From the NCBI RefSeq assembly GCF_001542915.1, contig NZ_LNNH01000010.1, positions 119,039 through 183,038 on the forward strand: 64,000 nt of DNA, given 5' to 3'. Source of the stretch: Peribacillus simplex. Lineage in GTDB: Bacteria; Bacillota; Bacilli; Bacillales; DSM-1321. The notes under the pieces were generated by a model. The model searched no databases. It was not told the DNA's origin and worked only from the letters and a program-made list of their open reading frames with translations. A program made the translations under genes and the position numbers. Shown here one piece after another: positions 1 to 7,252 of the stretch (positions are counted from its first letter, which is position 1; each line of letters opens with the position of its first letter).

Positions 1-1023
1 TGATATGGCTTTGGAGATATATGTATAGGTTTGAATCGGGTGCAGGATCGAGTTTGCTACGCCTTCGACGGCTTGCCCTGGGTCTGTGACGAGGTCCCAA
101 ATTCCTGTGACGAAGTCTTTTCCTACATCATACAGGCCTACGCCGATTCCTTTTGCAAAGTCTGCGGTTTGTTTGGCATTTTCTAGCTGCATGACCAGCT
201 GTTGCTGGGTGGGCTCTAAGTTTTCATACCCGATCTGCTTGGCGATTTTGAGAAACTCATCTGGATCTGTTACATGATCGAGCTGGGCCTTCAAGTCTTT
301 GATTCGGCGATACTCCGCTTCCTCTTTCTTAACATTTAGGTATTCCGCGGTTTCTTTCTTCCTTACTTCCAGGTTTTTATAGGCTTCGCTATTTTTATAA
401 GCTATCGCATTAAAATAGAGCGGGGATACTACTCCTCCCCTTGTGCTGGATGCTTCCAGTTGTTCCATGAGTGCCGTTAATGATGCTTGTTCTTGTTCGG
501 ATTTGGCATATTCAGTCGTCCATTTATGATCGATTTCGTTTACTTTGTCTATCGTTTGGGTCCGTTTTGTTTCAGCTTTCTCGATATTTTCAAAGAACGC
601 ATCATCGGAAAAGGGCTGTAATTGAATGATGTCATCAATTTCTGAAAAGATTTTTTTTAGGTCATTTTTTTGGGCTGTGACCATTTCCTTGGCATTGCGA
701 TTGGCGTTTTCCAGTTCTCCTTCTAAAAAAGGAACCGTGACCACGGTTTCGTTCAGGTTCGCTTCGATTGCATCGCCTTGAATGCCACTAAAGAAGGCAA
801 TTTGCCGCTCGATCAGGCGCAGCCAGGCATCGGCGACATCGATCTGCGCTTGGTAAAACCCTTTGATGGCATCCGCGCCCTCCCCCTGCAGCTCATTATC
901 CAAATTGACGATACTTTGAAATCCTTTTTTCAATTCCGTAAGCTGTACTTTCATGTCCTTATATTGTCCTGCACGCTTTTGCATGGCAGATACAAGTGTT
1001 TGAGATTCATAAATCAGCGACAT
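1..1023 (-). CDS. LXG-domain polymorphic toxin, partial (C-terminus beyond left edge)
   Basis: This is the N-terminal 341 codons of an LXG toxin, the class secreted by the Gram-positive type VIIb (Esx) system. It begins MSLIYESQTL and is almost the same, codon for codon and without indels, as the first 341 residues of the toxin at 2880-4748 (constant offset of 3725 bases). It contains the helical LXG region, a charged linker, and the start of the glycine-rich segment GVGLYDVGKDF that precedes the pre-toxin linker. The start at 1023 is chosen because AAAGGA lies just upstream, as in the second copy. The toxic tip lies outside the window, so its activity cannot be named. No small helper genes (WXG100 or Lap-like) precede it. 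Family assignment is strong; secretion is inferred from the family. Confidence 0.88.
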   Translation of the reverse strand, partial: MSLIYESQTLVSAMQKRAGQYKDMKVQLTELKKGFQSIVNLDNELQGEGADAIKGFYQAQIDVADAWLRLIERQIAFFSGIQGDAIEANLNETVVTVPFLEGELENANRNAKEMVTAQKNDLKKIFSEIDDIIQLQPFSDDAFFENIEKAETKRTQTIDKVNEIDHKWTTEYAKSEQEQASLTALMEQLEASSTRGGVVSPLYFNAIAYKNSEAYKNLEVRKKETAEYLNVKKEEAEYRRIKDLKAQLDHVTDPDEFLKIAKQIGYENLEPTQQQLVMQLENAKQTADFAKGIGVGLYDVGKDFVTGIWDLVTDPGQAVEGVANSILHPIQTYTYISKAIS

Positions 1024-1140
1024 AATGGAAAGTCCTTTCAACTTCTTTTCTTATTCATTTCTATATAATATTTTTATTCACTGTAAAATTATGGACTAAA
1101 TATATTTTAGAAGAGTTTCTTCATTTATTCAAGAATTGAG
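1..1140 (-). repeat. direct repeat, copy A (toxin N-terminal half plus promoter region)
   Basis: The 1023 coding bases and about 115 bases upstream recur at 3726-4875. The coding parts align without gaps. The upstream parts share the ribosome binding site block and a block near 1105-1135 containing AGAAGAGTTTCTTC, but differ between them. This suggests that both toxin genes inherited the same control region by duplication. Confidence 0.85.
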
Positions 1141-1265
1141 GGTACTTTTTACTAAACGGATTTATTAATATAAAGAAGGTAGGATAATAGAGTATTTCCT
1201 TAAGCTTTGTAATATCGAACAAAGATATGCTGTCCAGGAGCCACAAAATTGGCAAAGTTAAAAAC

Positions 1266-1530
1266 ACGAAAAAAGGGCTATTCCTGTTGAAGGAATAACC
1301 CTTTCTTTGTATCAAATTTAAAAGGCCGGTATGGCCGTTTCACTATATTTCTCTTCTGAAAATTTGCTTACCTCCGGGCTTGTCATGGCCTTGGCCAACT
1401 TTTGGACTGGCTCGGAATCCAAATATTCACAAGTGAATTTAAAATCAAGAAAGCCAACGAATTTTCAAGCAAATGACCCTTCCTAGAAAGAAGTAGCAAG
1501 GTCCCGACAGGCAAACACTTGCGGGTTTAA
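1266..1530 (-). pseudogene. relic of a metN-metI-metQ operon with its terminator
   Basis: Read leftward, this stretch carries in order a scrap of metN (CACTTGCGGGTT near 1516-1527, also at 13949 in the intact metN), about 80 bases of metI (1433-1515, matching 13490-13575), the last 33 or so codons of metQ (1320-1432, ending YSETAIPAF with two substitutions), and a hairpin like the metQ terminator (1268-1308). The order and orientation are those of the intact operon at 12123-14418, but the intervening DNA is deleted. It encodes nothing functional. The metN scrap rests on only 12 identical bases. Confidence 0.85.
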
Positions 1531-1693
1531 TGCTTACAATGACTTTATAAGTTATTCTATCAAGAACCGGATGACAGTGTTAGAAATTGATACTCAGTAG
1601 TAGAGTTAAAATAATAAACGGTTCACTGGGAAGCACTACAAAAAAGGGAACCTTGAAAGGCAATTTGCCAATCAAGGATAATTTTTTTCTCCA

Positions 1694-2125
1694 TCATATC
1701 AAAAAATATTCATTGTCTTCATCAACTTTTTTTATAAAACTCTCTAATGAATCAGCTATTTTATTGTCAAAGAAGTGTACAGAGGACCTTTGAGTATCAT
1801 TTAAATCAAGTGTTAAATATACACCCTCGTTTACTTCATAAAAAACAAGTTTGTCTGCTTCTTCATATATCCACTCTAAGTCAGGGTCATACTCATAGAT
1901 ACCTTCCCTTAGTGTAATATCTGCAATAGTAACAGGATTCATTAATCTACTTATTGAATTCTCATTATTGCCTTTTAAAAAACCATAACCAACTTCTAGG
2001 TAAAACTCCCTTAGTTCAGGGGGAAATTTAAATCCGATTCTTTCCTCTGCTTTTATAAGGTCTTTTTCTTTTAATGGAAAAAACTTATGATTACTATTTT
2101 TAATATAAACAAATTTAGCCACCAT
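1694..2125 (-). CDS. SUKH (SMI1/KNR4) family protein, probable immunity protein
   Basis: This is a 143-residue cytoplasmic protein with the SUKH family hallmark near its N-terminus: LIKAEERIGFKFPPELREFY, then an E-x-G-Y-G-F segment, a typical 'polyproline-helix-acidic' SUKH entry. SUKH proteins are common immunity proteins of contact-dependent and T7SS toxins, particularly nuclease toxins. ATG at 2125 is used (GGAGG six bases away); TTG at 2128 is possible. It is the third gene leftward after the AHH toxin (2880-4748) and the ankyrin gene, separated from the latter by about 220 bases, so it could protect against that toxin or be an orphan immunity gene. It is visibly AT-richer than the toxin N-terminal half, as expected for exchanged cassette genes. 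The cognate toxin is an inference. Confidence 0.8.
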   Translation of the reverse strand: MVAKFVYIKNSNHKFFPLKEKDLIKAEERIGFKFPPELREFYLEVGYGFLKGNNENSISRLMNPVTIADITLREGIYEYDPDLEWIYEEADKLVFYEVNEGVYLTLDLNDTQRSSVHFFDNKIADSLESFIKKVDEDNEYFLI

Positions 2126-2347
2126 CAATTACCTCCTTGGAAACATTTATTTGATGGAGATCCTTTACAATGAATGCCTGTCTGATGTTCATTAGGGAAT
2201 TTTTAGCAGTGCGTATATTAATTGTTCCATTTGCACTTTATGAATTTTTAATCCTGTTGTTGTCTCTACAATTCTAATATACTCTAAATTCACCCGTTTT
2301 TAGGTAGTATTAAAATTTGTAAGTTTCATAGTAACAGTATGACCCTT

Positions 2348-2857
2348 TTATTCTTTTTCATCCATCCTCTGCTTTAAATAATCAGCAATTTCTGTTTGCC
2401 CAAATTCTCTAGCATATTCATATGCATCCATATTCTTAATACTCTCTCCCGTATATCTAATTGAAATATCTATTCCATTTTCAACTAGAAACTCCACAAC
2501 TTCTTTATGCCCACCATAAATTGCTCCAAATAATGGGTTTCTTTTTGCTAAGCTTACATCTAATTCTGCGCTTGCTTCTATTAAATACTTTACTATCTCC
2601 AAATGCCCCGCACCTGCAGCCACTCTTAAAGGAGAAGCATCAAATATATCACCTTTTGTATTAACATCGATTCCTTTATGGATTAAATACTCTACTATTC
2701 CTAAATGTCCTTTTTTTGCTGCAACATGTAACCACGTACCAAATGGCGTCATTGTATGTAGAGATTCTGGATTATCGCCTATTAAACACTTTACTTCATT
2801 AATATCACCAAGCTTAATAGCATTTCTTATTGTTTTATTTAAACTTTTTACATCCAT
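2348..2857 (-). CDS. ankyrin-repeat protein, candidate immunity protein
   Basis: The 169-residue protein is built of about four ankyrin repeats. Diagnostic segments are TWLHVAAKKGHLGIVEYLI, SPLRVAAGAGHLEIVKYLI and NPLFGAIYGGHKEVVEFLV, followed by a degenerate capping repeat. There is no signal peptide or membrane segment, so it should be cytoplasmic. GGAGG precedes the ATG at 2857. The gene starts only 22 bases after the stop of the AHH-tipped LXG toxin, on the same strand, the normal place for a cognate immunity gene. Ankyrin proteins have been noted beside polymorphic toxins, but that this one neutralises the adjacent nuclease is inference. The neighbouring SUKH gene is an alternative candidate. 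Confidence 0.8.
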   Translation of the reverse strand: MDVKSLNKTIRNAIKLGDINEVKCLIGDNPESLHTMTPFGTWLHVAAKKGHLGIVEYLIHKGIDVNTKGDIFDASPLRVAAGAGHLEIVKYLIEASAELDVSLAKRNPLFGAIYGGHKEVVEFLVENGIDISIRYTGESIKNMDAYEYAREFGQTEIADYLKQRMDEKE

Positions 2858-2879
2858 AACATTACCTCCTGTATTTCTA

Positions 2880-4748
2880 CTATCTTGTACTAGCTATGTC
2901 TCCTAGATCTTCAAGAGCTTCAACAATATCATCAAAGTCACCGTCCATTGCTTCAACAGCTCTTAACCGATTCACTACTTCCTCTAAAGCATCAAGACTA
3001 TGTTGTCCTATTACGGCATTTGGTGCCCAAACAAGGTTTTCTTTCCCAATTATTGGATCCACACCATAACTTCTTAATATTTCCTGACCTTCTAGAACCA
3101 TTTCTTGCTGCTTCTGGCCTAGACCTTTTTTAAATAATATATGATGTGCATGTGGATTTACCATAGCATCAGGTGGGGCACCAATTAATCCTCTCAGATA
3201 CTTACCAAAATCAATTTTAATTAATGCCTCATTATATTCTTTGGTAATTCCTAAATCAGACATCTTTTTATTAATCTCAGAGAGTTCATCTACACTAAAA
3301 GTGTTATTTTGAATAGCATTTTTAAGCTTATTCATCTTAATGGCATTGATGTTACCCGCTTCGCCTATATCATCAAGATAATCACTTACTGATTTACCCC
3401 TACCACCAACCTCCGACTCCACTCTCGCCATAGAAATTAACTGATCCTTCAACCCAACCCCATCAACCACATTATAAGGCACCCCACCTGCCATCGACAG
3501 TTGGTTTTTTGGGTTGTATGGCAATAGGTTAGGGATGGTGGCGAGTTCTTTTGCCTTCGTTGCGCCTTTTACTGCAGCGGCTTTTGTTGTGGCTACACCT
3601 GTTTTTGCTACAGCACCCGCTCCTTTTGTTCCGACCACTGTCGTGACGACGGTTCCGAGGGCGTAGGTGACCCAGTGGGAGCGGGAGTAGGCGTCGCCGT
3701 TTACCATGTCTCGTTCGTATGAATCCGAGATGGCTTTGGAGATATATGTATAGGTTTGAATCGGGTGCAGGATCGAGTTTGCTACGCCTTCGACGGCTTG
3801 CCCTGGGTCTGTGACGAGGTCATAAATGCCTGTGACGAAGTCTTTTCCGACGTCAAACAGGCCAACGCCGATTCCTTTGGCGATGTCTGCGGTTTGTTTG
3901 GCGTTTTCTAGCTGCATGACCAGCTGCTGCTGGGTGGGTGCTAGGTTTTCGTAGCCGATTTGCTTGGCGATTTTGAGGTACTCGTCTGGATCTGTGACAC
4001 GATCGAGCTGGGCCTTCAGGTCTTTGATTCGGCGATTCTCCGCTTCCGCTTGCTTCACCTGGAGATATTGTGCGGTTTCTTTTTTCCTTACGTCCAGGTT
4101 TTTATAGGCTTCGCTATTTTTGTAGGCTGCAGCATTAAAATAGAGCGGTGATACTTGTCCTCCCCTTGTGCTGGATGCTTCCAGTTGCTCCATGAGTGCC
4201 GTTAATGCTGCTTGGTCCGCTTCGGATTTGGCATATTCAGAGGTCCATTTATGATCGATTTCGTTTACTTTGTGGATCGTTTCGTTCCGTTTCGTTTCGG
4301 CTTTTTCGATGTTGTCAAAGAACGGGTCATCGGAAAAGGGCTGCAGCTGAATGATATCATCAATTTCGGCGAATATTTTTTTTAGGTCATTTTTCTGGGC
4401 CGTGACCATTTCCTTGGCATGGCGATTGGCGTTTTCCAGTTCTCCTTCTAAAAAAGGGACCGTGACCACGGTTTCGTTCAAGTTCGCTTCGATTGCATCG
4501 CCTTGAATGCCACTAAAGAAGGCAATTTGCCGCTCGATCAGGCGCAACCAGGCATCGGCGACATCGATCTGCGCTTGGTAAAACCCTTTGATGGCCTCCG
4601 CGCCTTGCCCTTGCAGCTCATTATCCAAATGGACGATGCTTTGAAATCCTTTTTTCAATTCCGTAAGCTGTTCTTTCAGGTCCTTATATTGTCCGACACG
4701 CGTTTGCATGGCAGATACAAGTGTTTGAGATTCGTAAATCAGCGACAT
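2880..4748 (-). CDS. LXG polymorphic toxin with C-terminal AHH nuclease domain
   Basis: This 622-residue protein has three parts: an N-terminal LXG helical secretion region (about 1-230), a glycine- and alanine-rich linker (about 290-400, including GTVVTTVVGTKGAGAVAKTG), and a C-terminal nuclease. From residue 532 the sequence PHAHHILFKKGLG, then YGVDPIIGKENLVWAP and GQHSLDALEEVVNRL, fits the AHH family (HNH/endonuclease VII fold); His535-His536 are the putative catalytic pair. No signal peptide is present, as expected for T7SSb substrates. ATG 4748 is preferred over an in-frame codon at 4766 because AAAGGA precedes it and the paralogue starts at the same point. Base composition drops in GC below about 3480, marking the exchangeable tip. 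The promoter region is shared with the first toxin. Export and DNase activity are inferred from family knowledge. Confidence 0.88.
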   Translation of the reverse strand: MSLIYESQTLVSAMQTRVGQYKDLKEQLTELKKGFQSIVHLDNELQGQGAEAIKGFYQAQIDVADAWLRLIERQIAFFSGIQGDAIEANLNETVVTVPFLEGELENANRHAKEMVTAQKNDLKKIFAEIDDIIQLQPFSDDPFFDNIEKAETKRNETIHKVNEIDHKWTSEYAKSEADQAALTALMEQLEASSTRGGQVSPLYFNAAAYKNSEAYKNLDVRKKETAQYLQVKQAEAENRRIKDLKAQLDRVTDPDEYLKIAKQIGYENLAPTQQQLVMQLENAKQTADIAKGIGVGLFDVGKDFVTGIYDLVTDPGQAVEGVANSILHPIQTYTYISKAISDSYERDMVNGDAYSRSHWVTYALGTVVTTVVGTKGAGAVAKTGVATTKAAAVKGATKAKELATIPNLLPYNPKNQLSMAGGVPYNVVDGVGLKDQLISMARVESEVGGRGKSVSDYLDDIGEAGNINAIKMNKLKNAIQNNTFSVDELSEINKKMSDLGITKEYNEALIKIDFGKYLRGLIGAPPDAMVNPHAHHILFKKGLGQKQQEMVLEGQEILRSYGVDPIIGKENLVWAPNAVIGQHSLDALEEVVNRLRAVEAMDGDFDDIVEALEDLGDIASTR

Positions 4749-4875
4749 AGTGGAAAGTCCTTTCAACTGCTTTTCTACTAACTGGATTTCGTTCGTATGT
4801 ATGGATTATATCTACTGTTAAATTGTGGATTAAATATAGTTTAGAAGAGTTTCTTCATTTATTCAAGAAATGAAG
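3726..4875 (-). repeat. direct repeat, copy B (toxin N-terminal half plus promoter region)
   Basis: This is the partner of 1-1140, offset 3725 bases within the coding part. The two copies differ by scattered substitutions only, so the pair can recombine and swap C-terminal tips. Confidence 0.85.
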
Positions 4876-5070
4876 GGGATTTCTTGAATAATCACGGGAT
4901 TCTCCCTTTTAATCCTCACAAGTTACAGTAAAATAATGAATTTTTACCAAGAAATAACCCAAGCTAACTAAGCGAGGGTTTTCCACGTAAAAATGTTTTG
5001 TGGTATGATAGGTAAATTGTTTATCTGCTCTGTGACACACATTTACATTCAGCTAAGAAAAGAGGTTTTT

Positions 5071-6264
5071 ATGCACACCACAGAATTAACGAAGCGACAT
5101 TGGTTGCTCATCTTAACACTTACTTTATTAACCTTCGTTCTCGGGACAAGCGAATTTGTCATCGTCGGGATCTTGACCGATATTTCCTCGAGTCTCCATA
5201 TCACCAATGCCAAAGCAGGTACACTCGTTTCTGCGTTTGCGCTTACGTTTGCCATTGCTACACCACTCGTGATGTCGGCAACAAGTCATTTTCCAAAGCG
5301 TAAATGGATGTTGTTTCTGATCGGTTCGTTCATCGTCCTGAATGCTTTGTGCGTGTTTTCGTCGAGCTACACCATGCTCCTTGCCCTTCGGATGCTGACG
5401 GCGATCGTAACAGGCGTGTTGATTTCGCTTGCGATGACTGTTGCCAGTGAAACCATGCCGATTGCTAAACGCGGACTGGCGATATCATTCGTTTTTGGCG
5501 GTTTTACGCTCGCAAACGTGATTGGGGTACCGATAGGCACGGTCATTGCTGATTGGTACAATTGGAATGCCTCCTTCCTGTTAACGACTTTTCTCGGAGC
5601 TATTGCGTTTTTGGCAGCTTTCTTCGTATTGCCTGTTATGCACAGTACCGTTCGCAGTTCAATGCGTGAGCAATTTGCTTTGCTGACACATCCGCGAATC
5701 TTGATGGCTTTTTTCATTCCATCTCTTGGTTTTGGCGCGACGTATGCCGTTTATACGTATCTTGTTCCGATCCTGAAAGGAATGGAAGCACCAAGCAGTT
5801 CAATCAGTTTGATACTGTTCGGCTACGGATTCATTTCCATTTTCAGCAACATAATCGCAGGGAAAATTGCCAGCCACAATGCAATCGGACGCCTCCGGTT
5901 CGTGTTCCTCGTGCAGGCAGTCGTTCTGATCGGTTTATATTGGACCACAAATAGTTTGATCATTGGGTTGATTAATATTGGGTTGATGTCATTGATGGCC
6001 ATCCTTTTAACAACCTCCACCCAGCTTTATTTGATAGACCTTGCCGGCATTTATCAGCCAAAAGCTACGGGGCTGGCCGCTTCCCTGATGCCAGTCGCAA
6101 GCAATGTCGGTATCGCCTTTGGTTCCGCACTCGGCGGAGTCGTATATCATCAGGGAAGTTTACTGAATGTGACATGGGTCGGTGGGCTCGTTGCCATTTG
6201 TGCAAGTCTGCTAACGTTCCTAAGTTATCGCTTGGACCAAAAACAACAAAAGAAGGCAGCGTAG
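5071..6264 (+). CDS. MFS transporter, DHA1-type drug or metabolite efflux
   Basis: The product is a 397-residue integral membrane protein with about 12 hydrophobic segments and the DHA1 entry motif LTFVLGTSEFVIVGIL in the first helix. A charged loop (SHFPKRKWML) follows helix 2 and GVPIGTVIADWYNW follows helix 5. It resembles the AraJ/YdhP-type family, which exports drugs, sugars or other small molecules using the proton gradient; the substrate cannot be read from the sequence. ATG 5071 is chosen over the longer frame from 4993 because AAGAGG lies six bases upstream and the extra N-terminal residues are not family-like. The gene is monocistronic, divergent from the LXG toxin, and followed by a strong bidirectional terminator. 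Confidence 0.85.
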   Translation: MHTTELTKRHWLLILTLTLLTFVLGTSEFVIVGILTDISSSLHITNAKAGTLVSAFALTFAIATPLVMSATSHFPKRKWMLFLIGSFIVLNALCVFSSSYTMLLALRMLTAIVTGVLISLAMTVASETMPIAKRGLAISFVFGGFTLANVIGVPIGTVIADWYNWNASFLLTTFLGAIAFLAAFFVLPVMHSTVRSSMREQFALLTHPRILMAFFIPSLGFGATYAVYTYLVPILKGMEAPSSSISLILFGYGFISIFSNIIAGKIASHNAIGRLRFVFLVQAVVLIGLYWTTNSLIIGLINIGLMSLMAILLTTSTQLYLIDLAGIYQPKATGLAASLMPVASNVGIAFGSALGGVVYHQGSLLNVTWVGGLVAICASLLTFLSYRLDQKQQKKAA

Positions 6265-6294
6265 GAGAAAGCTTACGAACGCCATGAATAAGAA

Positions 6295-6337
6295 AAAAGA
6301 AGTATCAAGAACATGGAGTTCTTTGATACTTCTTTTA
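6295..6337 (+). terminator. bidirectional intrinsic terminator
   Basis: The near-perfect hairpin AAAAGAAGTATCAAGAAC / GTTCTTTGATACTTCTTTT sits between the convergent MFS gene and the small membrane protein gene. Runs of A and T flank both sides, so it can stop transcription from either direction. Confidence 0.85.
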
Positions 6338-6353
6338 ATTTGCTAAGATTTAA

Positions 6354-6680
6354 TTACTCGCCTTTTTTACCGAGAACCGCCGCCAAGGTAAGAAATATAT
6401 AAGGATAGGTTAATAAAGTAAGCTCTAAAAAATCGAAACTTCCAAAAATCAATATGTCTGGAGCATCCTTATCTAAATAATATTCTTTTCCGGTCATATA
6501 CAGGCCAATAAGAAGATACGTTAATATGGATATTCCGATTAAACCATAGCCTAGGATAGTAAATGTAACTTTTGTAAAACTATATACTAAAATACCTATA
6601 TATACGATTCCAAGCAGCAGCAATAAAATCGATATGTAAAACGGCTCATATAAATAGACACTCATACTTTCCGTTAGCAT
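6354..6680 (-). CDS. small integral membrane protein of unknown function
   Basis: The gene encodes 108 residues with about three hydrophobic segments (roughly residues 13-35, 40-62 and 80-102) around a polar loop GKEYYLDKDAPDILIFGS. I do not recognise the family. GGGGGAGG lies ten bases before ATG 6680. A damaged second copy of its middle part lies at 6960-7116, showing the gene took part in a local tandem duplication together with the 3' end of the neighbouring ABC exporter gene. Nothing nearby suggests a pathway. The intact frame and good ribosome binding site argue it is a real gene. Confidence 0.6.
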   Translation of the reverse strand: MLTESMSVYLYEPFYISILLLLLGIVYIGILVYSFTKVTFTILGYGLIGISILTYLLIGLYMTGKEYYLDKDAPDILIFGSFDFLELTLLTYPYIFLTLAAVLGKKGE

Positions 6681-6716
6681 CTTCTTAAGCCTCCCCCAAC
6701 CCCTCGATTACTGATT

Positions 6717-6925
6717 TGTAATGGCATAATGATAACAAAATAACATGACCAGTCAGTTCCAAAAATGAAATAAGGGATTTCACATTTGGAATTTTCAGCT
6801 TGCTTCTGCGATACTTGGATCCCCATAAATGAAAAACCCCTGGCAAAAGTCAGAGATTTGATATATTACACCCATTAAAACTGTGCTTGATGAAGTTTGC
6901 TGTACTTTCCGCCGATCTTAGGTGC
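6717..6925 (-). pseudogene. duplicated 3' end of the ABC exporter gene plus its terminator
   Basis: This is a diverged copy of 7116-7305. It contains the last 15 or so codons of the exporter at 7253-8971 (GGKYSKLHQAQF, then CAA changed to the stop TAA, then WV), the following hairpin (6832-6860) and downstream DNA. It has no start and cannot be expressed as a protein. Confidence 0.85.
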
Positions 6926-6959
6926 TTACTCGACAATTCGCCTAGTAAAGCTAGCATTC

Positions 6960-7116
6960 AAACCGCCTGAATTAATACAGTAAGCCCTAAAATACCCATA
7001 CTTCCAAAAACCAATATATCTGGAGCGTGTCCGTCTAAATAATAGCCTTTCCCGGTCATATACAAGTTAACAAGAAGATACGTTAGGATCGATATTCCGA
7101 CCGCCTCCTTTACTGG
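6960..7116 (-). pseudogene. truncated copy of the small membrane protein gene
   Basis: The encoded segment GISILTYLLVNLYMTGKGYY followed by LDGHAPDILVFGS matches the middle of the intact protein at 6354-6680. The first 40 or so codons were removed by a deletion at about 7116 that joins the middle of the gene to DNA lying upstream of the intact copy. The C-terminal end is also lost. An open frame runs to 7233, but its first half is not homologous to the gene and lies over the exporter terminator, so it is not considered a gene. Confidence 0.8.
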
Positions 7117-7219
7117 CATAATGATAACAAAATCATATGACCGGTCAGTTCCAAAAATGAAATAGAGAATTTCATTTTTGGAACCTCCAGCTTGTTTTCT
7201 GCGATAACCCCACAAATGA

Positions 7220-7247
7220 AAAACCCCTGACAAAAGTCAGAGGTTTG
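7220..7247 (-). terminator. intrinsic terminator of the ABC exporter gene
   Basis: The hairpin AACCCCTGAC / GTCAGAGGTTT with a four-base loop lies just after the exporter stop codon. A diverged copy is at 6832-6860. Confidence 0.75.
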
Positions 7248-7252
7248 ATTGA

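Noticed and set aside
6958-7233. Small leftward frame of 91 codons as a gene
   Set aside because: The first half reads through the exporter terminator region and only the middle matches the intact paralogue, so it is listed as a pseudogene fragment.
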